The notes beneath the pieces are model-generated. The model saw nothing but the letters and a program-made list of their open reading frames with translations. It did not search any database and had not been told where the DNA came from. A DNA stretch of 64,000 bases from Snuella sedimenti (lineage in GTDB: Bacteria; Bacteroidota; Bacteroidia; Flavobacteriales; Flavobacteriaceae): NCBI RefSeq assembly GCF_016428595.1, contig NZ_JAELVQ010000002.1:352628-416627 (forward strand), in the 5' to 3' direction. Of the stretch, positions 8,987-18,751 are shown in pieces. The stretch's first letter is position 1, and each line of letters opens with the position of its first letter. A program made the translations under genes and the position numbers.

Positions 8987-8992
8987 GTTATT

Positions 8993-10369
8993 ATGGCTCA
9001 AAAACCAAGTATTCCTAAAGGTACTAGAGATTTTAATCCAGAACAGGTAGCAAAACGACATTATATTTTTAACACAATAAAGCAGGCGTTTGAAACATTT
9101 GGTTTTCAGCCTATTGAAACGCCAAGCTTTGAGAATTCAGATACCCTAATGGGGAAATATGGAGAGGAAGGAGATCGCCTGATTTTTAAGATTTTGAATT
9201 CTGGAGATTTTTTGGGTAAAATTGATGAAACGATTTATTCAGAAAAAAATTCGACAAAGCTTACACCAAAAATTTCAGAAAAAGCCCTACGTTACGACTT
9301 AACGGTTCCCTTTGCGCGTTATGTTGTTCAACACCAAAATGAGATCGAGTTTCCGTTTAAACGTTACCAGATACAGCCTGTTTGGAGGGCCGATAGGCCT
9401 CAAAAGGGGCGTTTTAGAGAGTTTTACCAGTGCGATGCCGATGTGGTAGGATCTGATTCTTTATGGCAAGAAGTCGAGTTTATACAATTATATGATACCG
9501 TGTTTTCGGCATTAAAACTTGAAGGCGTTACCATAAAAATAAATAACAGAAAAATACTGTCTGGAATTGCAGAGGTAATTGGTGCTGGTGATAAACTGAT
9601 TGATTTTACCGTAGCACTAGATAAATTGGATAAGATTGGTGAAGAAAACGTAAAGGAGGAAATGTTGAGCAAGGGTATCCCGCAAGGTGGGATTGATAAA
9701 TTACAACCTTTATTTTCGCTTTCAGGTACATTTAATGAACAGGTAAAGACGTTAAAAAATATCTTGGCATCTTCTGGAGAAGGGATCAAGGGAATTGAAG
9801 AATTAGTATTTATCGATACGGCAATCAATGCGCTTGGTCTGGAAACAGCAGTTTTAGAATTGGACGTTACGTTAGCCAGGGGGCTAAATTATTATACCGG
9901 GGCTATTTTTGAAGTAGCTGCTCCTATAACAGTAGCAATGGGATCTATTGGTGGCGGTGGTCGTTATGACGACCTGACAGGTATTTTTGGATTAAAAAAT
10001 GTAAGTGGTGTTGGTATTAGTTTTGGATTGGATAGAATTTACCTGGTTTTAGAATCTTTAGGGCTGTTTCCCGAAACAGTTGCGAAATCTGTTGATGCTT
10101 TATTTATAAATTTTGGTGATGCCGAGGCTTTGTTTAGTCTAAAAGCAATTAAGCAGTTGAGGGCGAGCGGTATTCATGCTGAGTTATACCCTGATAGTGC
10201 TAAAATGAAAAAGCAAATGAACCATGCCAATAAACGTCAAATTCCATTTGTTATTTTGGTAGGCGCAGAGGAAATGCAAGCGAATAAGTTTACCTTAAAA
10301 AATATGGTGTCTGGAGAACAGTCTACACTCGACCTAGATGCTTTAATAAATCAAATAAAAAAGTCCTAA
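8993..10369 (+). CDS. hisS: Histidine--tRNA ligase
   Basis: 458 residues, class II aminoacyl-tRNA synthetase that charges tRNA-His. Motifs in order: N-terminal '[12 protein letters not shown]', motif 1 region '[14 protein letters not shown]', '[12 protein letters not shown]', motif 2 '[22 protein letters not shown]', the histidine-specific '[15 protein letters not shown]', motif 3 'GGRYDDL' with '[11 protein letters not shown]', and the C-terminal anticodon-binding domain from about residue 365 ('[16 protein letters not shown]', '[18 protein letters not shown]'). All motifs are intact. The stop codon lies within the stem of a terminator hairpin. Expression may be influenced by the hairpins in its leader. 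Confidence 0.97.
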   Translation: MAQKPSIPKGTRDFNPEQVAKRHYIFNTIKQAFETFGFQPIETPSFENSDTLMGKYGEEGDRLIFKILNSGDFLGKIDETIYSEKNSTKLTPKISEKALRYDLTVPFARYVVQHQNEIEFPFKRYQIQPVWRADRPQKGRFREFYQCDADVVGSDSLWQEVEFIQLYDTVFSALKLEGVTIKINNRKILSGIAEVIGAGDKLIDFTVALDKLDKIGEENVKEEMLSKGIPQGGIDKLQPLFSLSGTFNEQVKTLKNILASSGEGIKGIEELVFIDTAINALGLETAVLELDVTLARGLNYYTGAIFEVAAPITVAMGSIGGGGRYDDLTGIFGLKNVSGVGISFGLDRIYLVLESLGLFPETVAKSVDALFINFGDAEALFSLKAIKQLRASGIHAELYPDSAKMKKQMNHANKRQIPFVILVGAEEMQANKFTLKNMVSGEQSTLDLDALINQIKKS

Positions 10370-10386
10370 ATCAAGCTTTAGGACTT
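10351..10386. terminator. Bidirectional terminator at the hisS 3' end
   Basis: A perfect ten-base stem, 10361-10370 with 10377-10386, and a six-base loop. The hisS stop codon (10367-10369) is inside the left arm. On the plus strand only three T follow. On the minus strand six T follow, so it serves the minus-strand gene at 10491 at least as well as hisS. Confidence 0.75.
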
Positions 10387-10490
10387 TGGTAAATGTAGGT
10401 TAAGTATGGTGCTAGGTTTTGGGGTAACTAACTAAAATATTACTAAAAATATGAAAGGCTTTTTGGTTGTCTTTTATTGATAGGGGGTAT

Positions 10491-11300
10491 TTATTGAATT
10501 AGAATTTGTTTCGCTACCGAACCATGATTAGTTGTAATATTAACTATGCCGTGTCCTGTTCTGATAGAATTTAAAGGGATTTTAACAGTTGACTTGTTTA
10601 TTCTAGGACTAACCGAAAGCTTTTGTCCGTGAATATTGAATATAGTAATTGTTTCAATATTGAACGTATTGTTGGTATTTACGTATAGCTCTTTAGTGTT
10701 ATTTAAATAACGGATTTGTGTATTTTTTAAAGAGACTTCTTCTGTGGTTAGTGTCTTAGCAAAGATTCCAGGATCATTATCTTCTTTGAAGGCAAGGTAA
10801 AATCTATTTAGGTATTCGCCACTAGCCATAGTATTAGCATAACTGTTTTCATTGATCTTTGTATAAGTGCTCAGCAAAGCATCGTAAATGAAAACGTCGA
10901 TGGGTGTTTCAAAATTTTCTAGCCTGTCCAAATCAATTTTTACATCTCCCGAATTTGTTAAAAAAAGTCCCAAAGGGTATTTTTTGGTGTCGTCAAAATT
11001 CCCAACGCCTTGAATGACATAGCGCTCATTTGCTATCATCCAATTTAGATCGTCGGGATAGGTATCCATATTTAAAGCATCATAACCATAGTCAACACCA
11101 TCTGTTGCGGCATTGTCTGGCGTAAATCCTATCATGAGATGTCTTACATAGCCATTGGGCATTGTAAAATCAATGCGTACCCGCTGGATATTATCGAAGG
11201 CATAGGCTAAAGATCCTTTTTGTGACGAATTGTTGGTACTATAATTATTTACAGTTGCAAATAATATTAGTAATACACATAAATTGGTAATTGCTTTCAT
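10491..11300 (-). CDS. T9SS type A sorting domain protein, stand-alone paralogue of the big neighbour's C-terminus
   Basis: 269 residues from the ATG at 11300, which starts a signal peptide (MKAITNLCVLLILFATVNN). The open frame runs to 11525, but that part is an intergenic repeat. Residues 30-185 resemble residues 2017-2157 of the 2248-residue protein at 12005: both have 'FTPDxxATDxxDYGYDA', 'GVGxFDDTKxYPL', 'IYDxLLxTYxKIN' and 'YLxRF'. The last 80 residues form a T9SS type A sorting domain ('LYVNTNNTFNIETITIFNIHGQKL', ending 'KQILIQ'), so the protein is expected to cross the outer membrane by the gliding/Por secretion system and be surface-attached or released. It has no HYR or LamG part. 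Function unknown. A promoter with tandem ATGAAAT motifs precedes it. Confidence 0.8.
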   Translation of the reverse strand: MKAITNLCVLLILFATVNNYSTNNSSQKGSLAYAFDNIQRVRIDFTMPNGYVRHLMIGFTPDNAATDGVDYGYDALNMDTYPDDLNWMIANERYVIQGVGNFDDTKKYPLGLFLTNSGDVKIDLDRLENFETPIDVFIYDALLSTYTKINENSYANTMASGEYLNRFYLAFKEDNDPGIFAKTLTTEEVSLKNTQIRYLNNTKELYVNTNNTFNIETITIFNIHGQKLSVSPRINKSTVKIPLNSIRTGHGIVNITTNHGSVAKQILIQ

Positions 11301-11336
11301 CGGATTCAGGGTTATTGGTGGCTCTGGTTTCTGGAT

Positions 11337-11393
11337 CAAACATACAAAAAAAAATACAAAATATCTATGAAATACAATAATAATCGATGAAAT
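11337..11393 (-). promoter_or_regulatory. Promoter and tandem regulator site upstream of the 10491 gene
   Basis: On the minus strand TATGTTTG (11337-11344) fits the TAnnTTTG -7 element and predicts a transcript start near 11330. Upstream of it two direct repeats of ATGAAAT (plus-strand spelling) lie at 11367-11373 and 11387-11393, 20 bases apart. An equivalent arrangement is found before the paralogous gene at 12005. Spacing of two helical turns fits a dimeric activator such as a LytTR protein. Confidence 0.5.
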
Positions 11394-11480
11394 GTAATTA
11401 AATGTAAGTTTAAACTTATTTTTTTTGATTTGAATTCGATTATTAAAAGTTAAAACATCAAATAGCCGTGGTTTGCTATT

Positions 11481-11566
11481 TTCGACAGGACGGGCGACGA
11501 GCGACGTGAAATCTTGCAGCTCCACACAAATAATGGGATTTCTTCCCGTTTCTGGTTCGGAATGAA
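11481..11566. repeat. REP-like intergenic repeat, candidate 1
   Basis: An 86-base stretch clearly richer in GC than its surroundings. Its minus strand runs from TCATTCC through GGGAAGAAATCCC and AGATTTCACGTCGCTCGTC to CTGTCGAA. This resembles a family of dispersed intergenic repeats I know from Bacteroidota genomes ('cattccgaa...gaaatc...agatttc...gtcgaaa'). Only one copy lies in the window, so the assignment rests on recall. It inflates the open frame of the 10491 gene at its 5' end. Confidence 0.4.
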
Positions 11567-11779
11567 CATAGTTTCATAACAAAATTAGTCAATAGATTGA
11601 AAATCAATCGTTTTAAAATAGAATTCAGGTTTTTTTAATCAAGATTTATAAGACAGCTTAACAACTTTTGCTTCGTACGTTATAATATCAAAGTATACTA
11701 GTTTCCGTTAGAATATAAATTAAGTGAATAATGTTTAAGAGCCATAATGTCTCTTTCGAGTGAAATTCTGGAAGAATTT

Positions 11780-11842
11780 AGTACTTCGACAAAGCCCGTA
11801 TCGAGTTTATCGAGATGCTCAGTAGAGCTATTGAGAAGTACT
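11780..11842. repeat. REP-like palindromic element, candidate 2
   Basis: Ends are a perfect eight-base inverted repeat, AGTACTTC at 11780-11787 and GAAGTACT at 11835-11842. The interior contains 'TTCGACAAAGCCCGTATCGAG' type sequence (given here in part), which resembles the common flavobacterial 'cttcgacaagctcag' repeats. It lies in the 700-base gap between the two T9SS cargo genes. Confidence 0.4.
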
Positions 11843-11940
11843 TTTAGTAAGGAATTTATTTGTTTTCGATACACCAAATCACAGATTTGGCACTCAAACT
11901 TACATAAACTCTTTATCCATTATTCACGATAAATCACAAA

Positions 11941-11973
11941 AAAGAAAATCGCCTAAAAATTACTTTTTAGACG
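11941..11973 (-). terminator. Intrinsic terminator of the 12005 gene
   Basis: On the minus strand a ten-base stem (11964-11973 with 11950-11959, one G-U pair) with a four-base loop is followed by a T-rich tract. It begins 32 bases after the stop of the large gene. Confidence 0.75.
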
Positions 11974-12004
11974 ACCTCCTTAAGTTTATCTATTCAATAA
12001 AATA

Positions 12005-15000
12005 TTATTGATTGATAATTACTTTTTTGTTCATTGTTCCAGAAGAAGTAGTAACTTTAATTATATAGCTACCATCAGATATACTGCTGTTAACCGGTAT
12101 TTTCATTTCGTTAGAGTACGAAGACGCGTTTGATGGATGCCATGTTTTAACAGTTTGTCCAAGCATGTTAATTAATAAAACTTGTTTTATGTCCACACCA
12201 TTAGGTGTATTAATGTAAATCTCTTTACTGTTTCTTAAGTAGTTTACCATTATTTGGTTTAACTGTTCATCTGCAACAGATAGTGCGTTATTATCTTTAG
12301 CGAAGGTTAAGAAGAACCTGTCTAGATAATTTCCTGGATCTAAAGTTGTTTCAAAAGGCATGTTGTTTATTTTTGAATAAGTACCCAATAACGAATCGTA
12401 AATATATGCTTTGGTACTAGGGGCAAAGCCTTCCAAAGCTTCTAAACTGATTGCTACCTCACCTCCAGTCGTTAAAGTAAGTCTTAAAGGGTATTGTTTT
12501 GTATCGTCAAAAGAACCAACACCTTGGATTTCGTAAGGTTTGTTGTCTATATCCCAAGACAAATCATTTGGGAATTCATTAAACTTGGGCGCATCGTATC
12601 CATAGTCAATATCATCGGTTGCTCTATCGTCAGGTGTAAAACCTAAGAGCAATTGTCTTTTAGCGCCTTCAGGCGTTTTAAAGTTAATCTTTAAACGGCT
12701 TATATCATCATAGATATTATTTGTTTTTGGAGGTTTATTGTTTTTTCCTTTGGTATTGCCTGGTTTTATAAAAATAGAACCATCGTTAATGCCAGTTACT
12801 GTTTCTCTTTGGAAAACACGTTGACTATTTTTAAATACAACTTGTCCACCATTTCCAGTACCATAAGCTGTGGTGATTGCTTTAACAAAGAAGCCTTGGC
12901 CTACAGGCACATAACGTTCGGGTATTTTAGTTCCGGCTCCTCCAGCAATAATATAGCCTTCGGCAGTAGGGGGTGGGGTTGTAGCTGCAATACCACCAGT
13001 GAAATTTAAAACAGCATAACCACCTAAATAATCTCTTAAAACATGGGTATTGTTGCCTACGTAGTGCTCCCAAAAGTACAAGGCGCCAGAGATGCTGTTT
13101 GTACCACTAGGGCCATTGTCAATAAGAAATTCTTTAGAGTCGATGGCAGAAGCATAAGGGTTACCTACTAAGGATTCATTTCCTGCAGTAATAGGTGTGC
13201 TTATCGTACCATTATTAGGTTTGCCTATAAAAACATAATTTTGTGTTGCCTCAGTTCCAGGAACATAGCTTTTACCACTTCCTTTCATGATGTGGCCGAG
13301 TCCAGCGTTAAACGTACTACCGCTACCTACCTGTCGCCAAGCGGCATATGTGTTAGTGGTATAATTTTCGAAAGCATAGAGCCATCGCGTACTTATAGAT
13401 ATTGGATCTGTGGCAGGAGCGGTATAGGTTGCTGTCCAGGTTATTGTTTTAGGTAAATCCGTATTAGTGCCATCACGCATAATGCCACCTATACTTCTTG
13501 GGTTGTTATTAGATCCAATCGTTTGTGGCCCTACAGGCGATCCCCAGTAATTATAGTTAAACGGATTATTGGTGCCCTGTTGGTCGCGTTCTAAGTAACC
13601 ACCACTATCTACATCTAAAATACTTTCGTTGTATTGGCTTGTCGCTCCGCTAACGTAATACCGCTTTTGTACTAATTGTGATTCGCCAACTAAATCTAAG
13701 ATACCATTTAGTTTTAAGTAATGTGTTACCCATAGACCATGCCCATTATTGGTTTCATCTTGTGTACCTGAATTCGTTACGGTTAATTCGCCAGAGTTAA
13801 CTAGTAGACCTAATACAACAAAATCCTTAGAATTAGCTGTTACATTATGTGAAATGCTTACAATATTCCAATCGATAGGGTCTCCATTAATTCCATTACT
13901 GTTTGGAGTATCCCAAACACTAAAATAGGTCCAAGTATTATCAGTGCTCCAAGTTTGGTTTCCAACCCTCGTGGTATAGGGTAGTGGGGCGGTTTGTTGC
14001 TGACTAGTGGTTATATTCCTTAATCTACCACTTACGCCTACGTAAGGTGCTAAATCACCACAAGCAACATTCATACGGTAATACCCCATAAGATTGCTCC
14101 AGAGTAGCAGGTCGTCTTCGGTACCATTATTGTCGTAATCGGGGCCATAAATCTTGGTAGGAATAACAACACCAGATACATCGGCTCCAGATGCTTCTAT
14201 TTCTTGGTTCATCATCTGCCTGATGTGCTCAACAGTTATGGCTTTGTTCCATATCTTTAGTTCATCAACCCAACCGTGGTAATAATTTGTAGGATCATTG
14301 GGGGGAGCTTGATCCATTGCGCCTAAAAGGGCTTCTATATTAGCGGCTGTAGCAGCAGGTGCACTACCAGCACTTGTGCCTAATGCAATACCATCTACAT
14401 ACAATGTATATGTTGTTCCGTCAAAAGTAAGGGCTAATTGATACCATCTGTCGGTGCCGATCGTATCGCCTCCAGTGGTGACTGATCCAGAACCAGAACC
14501 GTTATACCAATTAAATTGTACTTGTCCGTTAACAATGCTTAAATCATATCCGTTGGTGTTGTCTCCGGCATCTTTTCTTGAGAAAACCGTTCTTGTGCCG
14601 TTTACGGCATTAGGCTTCACCCATGCTTCAATGCTAAAGCCGTTAGGGGAGTTAGCGTTATCTAGGTTATAGTTATTTTTAAAGGTTACATAGTCGTCAG
14701 TACCATCGAAATCAATGGTTGGACAATCTACTATTGTTACCGTGATATCATCATAACAACCGCTACCATCTTGAAGCATCCAGCGTAAGGTATAAGTACC
14801 TGGGTCGGCAGTAAAAATAGCGTCAGGACTGCTAGGGTCAGAAAATGTAGCAGAGCTACCACAAGAGGTATTCGTGCTTCCCGGTAAAACAGACCATAGT
14901 CCTGTTACACCTGTACCTATATAGCGTTGTGGGGTGTTATTGGCATCTACTGGATCAAGTCCGGCGGGAACCACATACAAGTTGGTTTCCCAAGCACCTT

Positions 15001-18000
15001 TATTATAGTTATAAGCTGCATTTCTGGTATTGTCGTAAGCATTTAGCTGTAAGGCGTTTTCTCCACACTCACTGTTTAGTGGTGTGTAGTTCTGACCTGC
15101 ATAGGCTAAGCTTGTATTTACGTTTACGTAATTGGTTCCAGCGTCATTATCGGTTCTACAACCATTTACTAAAGTGGTTACACCATATTCCCTTTGTCCA
15201 GGAGTTTGTGGTGTAACTGTTAAAGTTGTGCCACTTTGAATCACGGTACCATCTTCATCAGTCCATTCCAGTTCATCATCTACTTGTGCGTAAGCAAAGC
15301 CAACATTGTCTATTAACCAACCGCTTGCTAGAATATTTGGGTTGCTATTACTTTTACAATTACCGTCATTAGGAATATTATCAGGAAAAGTGGTATCATC
15401 AACTATTCCGCAGTCTGTTGTACTACCATTAAACACAAACATTATACGCAATCCGGATAATCCTGCATAAGCCCCTAAATCTACAGTAGCAGTTTTCAGT
15501 CTTGGAGCGTTAGGGTCTGTTTTAGTCGTGCCTAAACATTTGTTTCCTGGGCCTGTTGATAATTCTACGCCTGTTGTGGTGGTACCTCCAACTGTTGAAT
15601 CTAAATCATATCCTTCAACTGTATCTAGTTTAACAGTATAAGTGCCAGGGTTCCCCGAGTTAAAGGATAGCCAAATTTCACCATAACCCCCATTACAAAA
15701 ATAAAAACTTGTATCAAAAGTTAAGATAGCTTCACTAGATGTCATGCCCACAGTACTAAATACAGGAGTTTCTAATGTGGTATAGTTTCCTACACCATTT
15801 GCCATGGCAAACTTTGAATTATCATCAGTATCATAATTTATACCGCTAAAGTCTCTATTGGTGCTATTTGAGTTAGATTCTTTCCATGTAGGTTCTTCGG
15901 TGTTATTTCCACTAGCTGGAAATTCTCCATCTTGACCATCAACGCGCCAACCATCGGGTTGTGCATAGTTAAACTCACCGCCTTCTCCAAATTGGCCATT
16001 GGGCTGATCAAAGAAACTTTCGGCAACAATTGTCACGCTTTCTCCCAAACAAATACTTTGGGCAGACTGACTCACTACAATTGGAGGTTCATCTGGAGGA
16101 AGGAAACGTACATAGGCCTCTGCTGAGGTCTTCACCGTAGGCGGAGTAGTTGAATTGTCGGTAATGTTTAAACGCACAAATCTATCGGAAGTAATGTTAT
16201 ACATGGTATATGTTAATTGGCCAGCACCATTAGGACTAGCTGTAGTCCATGTTTCTCCATAATCATCTGAATATTCCCAATAATTAACATCGGAAGCATT
16301 TAAAACATAAGGAGCAATAGCCTGTAAATTAAATTGTACGTCTTTGGGTTCATTTAATCCGCCAGGACAAGCTGTAGCTTCAATTAACGCACTAGGTGGT
16401 TGCGGATTATCTGGAATTGGGTCTATAATTTCCCCAACCAAATAGGTTTCTTGGTGTTTAGGTGGCTCAACAGTAACAGTTGCTGTACAGGTATTCGTAT
16501 TGTTGTTAACATCGGTAGCCGTTAGTGTTACTGTGGTTGTGTATACATTACCATTGGGGTCTTCGTTAAACACATTTGGAGAAACAGTTAATGAAGCTAT
16601 ACCACAGGCATCGCTAGAACCATTATCGATATCTGAAGCGTCAATAGTCGCTTCTCTTGTAATGGCATCAATAACGACTACATGATTTGTACACTGCATG
16701 ATAGGTGCTTTATCATCTACTATTGTAACCGTAGCGGTACAGGTATCTGATAGTCCAGCGTTATCGAAAACTGTAAATGTTACGGTATTATCACCTACAT
16801 CGTCACAGTTAAAAGAACTAGGGGAAACGGTCATATTAGCAATACCGCAATTGTCTGTAGATCCGTTATCTAAATCTAAGGCCGCAATATTTACGGTGCC
16901 GTTTGCACTTAGTGTTGCTGTAATGCTTTTACAATTGGCTACGGGTGCACTATTATCTGATGGAACGACATTGAATGTACAGGAGTTTGTTCTGCCAGAA
17001 TCATCCGTTGCCGTTAAAGTTACAGTCAAAGCTCCAGACTGTGTTGTTCCTGGCGCTGGGCTTTGTGTCACGTCCACATTGTTGTCACAATTATCGGAAG
17101 TTGTAGCCATACTTGTATAATCGGCTAGGGTGAACTGGCAATTGGCATCGAAATTAACATTTTGATCCCCTGGACAGCTTATAGACGGGTCTTCATTATC
17201 AACAACAGTTATTTCTTGAGAGCAAGTGGCTGTTAAAGTAGCACCATCGGTTACGGTATAGTTTATAGTCGTTTTACCAATTGGAAAGGTGTAGCTTCCA
17301 ACAGGGCCTGTTCCACTGTCTGTTACTACTCCTGTCATCGTCCAAGATAAAGTAACACCGCTACAATTATCACCATAGGTAGGTGTAACAACTGCGTAGT
17401 TAACCGTACAATTACCGGTACCGTCATCGGAAGTGTTAATTGAGATGCTGCCAGGGCAAGATATGGTCGGGTCTTCAGTATCGTTAACAGTAACGGTAAA
17501 GCTGCAGTCTGCTGTTAACCCTGCGGCATCGGTAACTTCATAAGTTACTGTGGTTGCGCCAATAGGGAAGGTTGCGCCAGAGGCTAAACCTGCAGTACGG
17601 GCAGTTGTTGCTCCTGGGCAGTTGTCTGTGCCAACGGGAGTGGTATAGTTAACAACGGCCCCACAAGCACCTGCATCATTACTTACGGTAATATCGCTAG
17701 GGCAAGATATGGTCGGGTCTGTAACATCTACGGTTATTGTAATCGTCCTTGTCTCTACATTGGTATAATCGTCATCGCTAACTTCTAATGAAACAAGATA
17801 ATCACCTAGCTTTATTGGGGTAAAACTAGATGTGGATGTGTTACCTGAAAGTGAAGATGTTAATATAATTGTAATTCCGTCTGGGTCAAGCAAGCTCCAT
17901 TTATGATTGACAGTTCCTGTAGTAGAACCTGTATGATTGCCTTCTAAAGAAACTAAGGAACAAACTTCAGTTGTATCATTTGATGGGGGAATTGTAATTT

Positions 18001-18751
18001 CTGCATTAATAGAACCACCTGCGGCAAGCAGCTCTCCAAAAGAATAAGTTGTTGAGCCGCTACCAACACATGTTGCGTATTTTTGATTGTCTATGTATAT
18101 TTCGTCATTGTTTGTGCAATTTCCATCAATTAAAGATGAAGGTTCTATTATTAAAGATGCATTACTTGGTAAGTTTAATCTAACTTTTGGCCCGTTAAAT
18201 GTAATTCTTCCAATATCAGGAGATGCTGTGACTATAGTAAGTTGCTGGGTGCTTAAAGTAGTTGTATGCTGACTTGACGTACCATCACCTAATATTAGTG
18301 TGCCACTTATAGTAATATCACCCATAGTTTGAGTAGATAGATCTGATAAAATACTTATTGTATCCCCAGCTTCAATAGTAACATCATTAGTCCCTGCGTT
18401 CTCGCCGGGATAACCTATTAATGCTGTTGGTGTAGCCCAAGAGGAACCATCATAGTAGAGCCATGAATTACGGTTAGTCCAGTCTCCTCCTCCGGTTCCA
18501 TTAGATTTGTAATCACCAGCAGTATCAGCCAGAGGGGCAGTTGCTATAAGGGACAGGTTGCTTATTGTTTTTAAATCCGCTTCACTACTAATAAGATTCG
18601 CGTAGTCGGAAATAACGCCATAATAAGGCGTGTAGGGGTTTGTTGTGAGCTGTGCTTTATTTGGGAAAATACCGTTAGCAAATACATAGCTACCAAACAG
18701 CAATATACATAGAGTACAAATAATTTTGGTGTACGTAATTTTCTTATTCAT
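12005..18751 (-). CDS. Giant T9SS-exported surface protein with HYR repeats and a LamG domain
   Basis: 2248 residues. A signal peptide (residues 1-25, ending VFA) leads to a beta-rich N-terminal domain (90-205, 'WTNRNSWLYY' then 'IEAGDTISILSDLS'). A PKD-like segment (250-342) follows. Five HYR-type repeats of about 80-90 residues lie at roughly 345-423, 427-517, 521-597, 601-678 and 681-762; they carry the DNC/DxC and 'SCPGxxxxN' cysteines and 'VTxTATDxxG' strands. A Cys-rich region (790-1345) leads to a LamG/concanavalin-like domain (1345-1505, 'FSIEAWVKPN', 'YVDGIALGTS', 'GWVDELKIWNKA'). A second 'WSTDNTW' beta domain (1600-1670), a module shared with the 10491 gene (2017-2157), and a type A sorting domain (2170-2248, ending KKVIINQ) complete it. 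Probably an adhesin or glycan-binding surface protein; no catalytic domain recognised. Confidence 0.88.
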   Translation of the reverse strand: MNKKITYTKIICTLCILLFGSYVFANGIFPNKAQLTTNPYTPYYGVISDYANLISSEADLKTISNLSLIATAPLADTAGDYKSNGTGGGDWTNRNSWLYYDGSSWATPTALIGYPGENAGTNDVTIEAGDTISILSDLSTQTMGDITISGTLILGDGTSSQHTTTLSTQQLTIVTASPDIGRITFNGPKVRLNLPSNASLIIEPSSLIDGNCTNNDEIYIDNQKYATCVGSGSTTYSFGELLAAGGSINAEITIPPSNDTTEVCSLVSLEGNHTGSTTGTVNHKWSLLDPDGITIILTSSLSGNTSTSSFTPIKLGDYLVSLEVSDDDYTNVETRTITITVDVTDPTISCPSDITVSNDAGACGAVVNYTTPVGTDNCPGATTARTAGLASGATFPIGATTVTYEVTDAAGLTADCSFTVTVNDTEDPTISCPGSISINTSDDGTGNCTVNYAVVTPTYGDNCSGVTLSWTMTGVVTDSGTGPVGSYTFPIGKTTINYTVTDGATLTATCSQEITVVDNEDPSISCPGDQNVNFDANCQFTLADYTSMATTSDNCDNNVDVTQSPAPGTTQSGALTVTLTATDDSGRTNSCTFNVVPSDNSAPVANCKSITATLSANGTVNIAALDLDNGSTDNCGIANMTVSPSSFNCDDVGDNTVTFTVFDNAGLSDTCTATVTIVDDKAPIMQCTNHVVVIDAITREATIDASDIDNGSSDACGIASLTVSPNVFNEDPNGNVYTTTVTLTATDVNNNTNTCTATVTVEPPKHQETYLVGEIIDPIPDNPQPPSALIEATACPGGLNEPKDVQFNLQAIAPYVLNASDVNYWEYSDDYGETWTTASPNGAGQLTYTMYNITSDRFVRLNITDNSTTPPTVKTSAEAYVRFLPPDEPPIVVSQSAQSICLGESVTIVAESFFDQPNGQFGEGGEFNYAQPDGWRVDGQDGEFPASGNNTEEPTWKESNSNSTNRDFSGINYDTDDNSKFAMANGVGNYTTLETPVFSTVGMTSSEAILTFDTSFYFCNGGYGEIWLSFNSGNPGTYTVKLDTVEGYDLDSTVGGTTTTGVELSTGPGNKCLGTTKTDPNAPRLKTATVDLGAYAGLSGLRIMFVFNGSTTDCGIVDDTTFPDNIPNDGNCKSNSNPNILASGWLIDNVGFAYAQVDDELEWTDEDGTVIQSGTTLTVTPQTPGQREYGVTTLVNGCRTDNDAGTNYVNVNTSLAYAGQNYTPLNSECGENALQLNAYDNTRNAAYNYNKGAWETNLYVVPAGLDPVDANNTPQRYIGTGVTGLWSVLPGSTNTSCGSSATFSDPSSPDAIFTADPGTYTLRWMLQDGSGCYDDITVTIVDCPTIDFDGTDDYVTFKNNYNLDNANSPNGFSIEAWVKPNAVNGTRTVFSRKDAGDNTNGYDLSIVNGQVQFNWYNGSGSGSVTTGGDTIGTDRWYQLALTFDGTTYTLYVDGIALGTSAGSAPAATAANIEALLGAMDQAPPNDPTNYYHGWVDELKIWNKAITVEHIRQMMNQEIEASGADVSGVVIPTKIYGPDYDNNGTEDDLLLWSNLMGYYRMNVACGDLAPYVGVSGRLRNITTSQQQTAPLPYTTRVGNQTWSTDNTWTYFSVWDTPNSNGINGDPIDWNIVSISHNVTANSKDFVVLGLLVNSGELTVTNSGTQDETNNGHGLWVTHYLKLNGILDLVGESQLVQKRYYVSGATSQYNESILDVDSGGYLERDQQGTNNPFNYNYWGSPVGPQTIGSNNNPRSIGGIMRDGTNTDLPKTITWTATYTAPATDPISISTRWLYAFENYTTNTYAAWRQVGSGSTFNAGLGHIMKGSGKSYVPGTEATQNYVFIGKPNNGTISTPITAGNESLVGNPYASAIDSKEFLIDNGPSGTNSISGALYFWEHYVGNNTHVLRDYLGGYAVLNFTGGIAATTPPPTAEGYIIAGGAGTKIPERYVPVGQGFFVKAITTAYGTGNGGQVVFKNSQRVFQRETVTGINDGSIFIKPGNTKGKNNKPPKTNNIYDDISRLKINFKTPEGAKRQLLLGFTPDDRATDDIDYGYDAPKFNEFPNDLSWDIDNKPYEIQGVGSFDDTKQYPLRLTLTTGGEVAISLEALEGFAPSTKAYIYDSLLGTYSKINNMPFETTLDPGNYLDRFFLTFAKDNNALSVADEQLNQIMVNYLRNSKEIYINTPNGVDIKQVLLINMLGQTVKTWHPSNASSYSNEMKIPVNSSISDGSYIIKVTTSSGTMNKKVIINQ

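Noticed and set aside
11301..11525. N-terminal extension of the 10491 T9SS gene
   Set aside because: The extension runs through the promoter, the tandem motif and a GC-rich repeat; a proper signal peptide starts at 11300.
11747..11932. A 61-codon open frame in the gap between the T9SS genes
   Set aside because: It coincides with a REP-like palindromic element and has no protein-like features.
16440..17740. Repeat-like DNA in the HYR region as a CRISPR or tandem repeat array
   Set aside because: The similarity is at protein level with diverged codons; units have no constant length or spacers.
12809..18272. Many plus-strand open frames opposite the giant gene
   Set aside because: They are shadows of the repetitive Thr/Ser/Val-rich minus-strand gene, whose domains are convincing.
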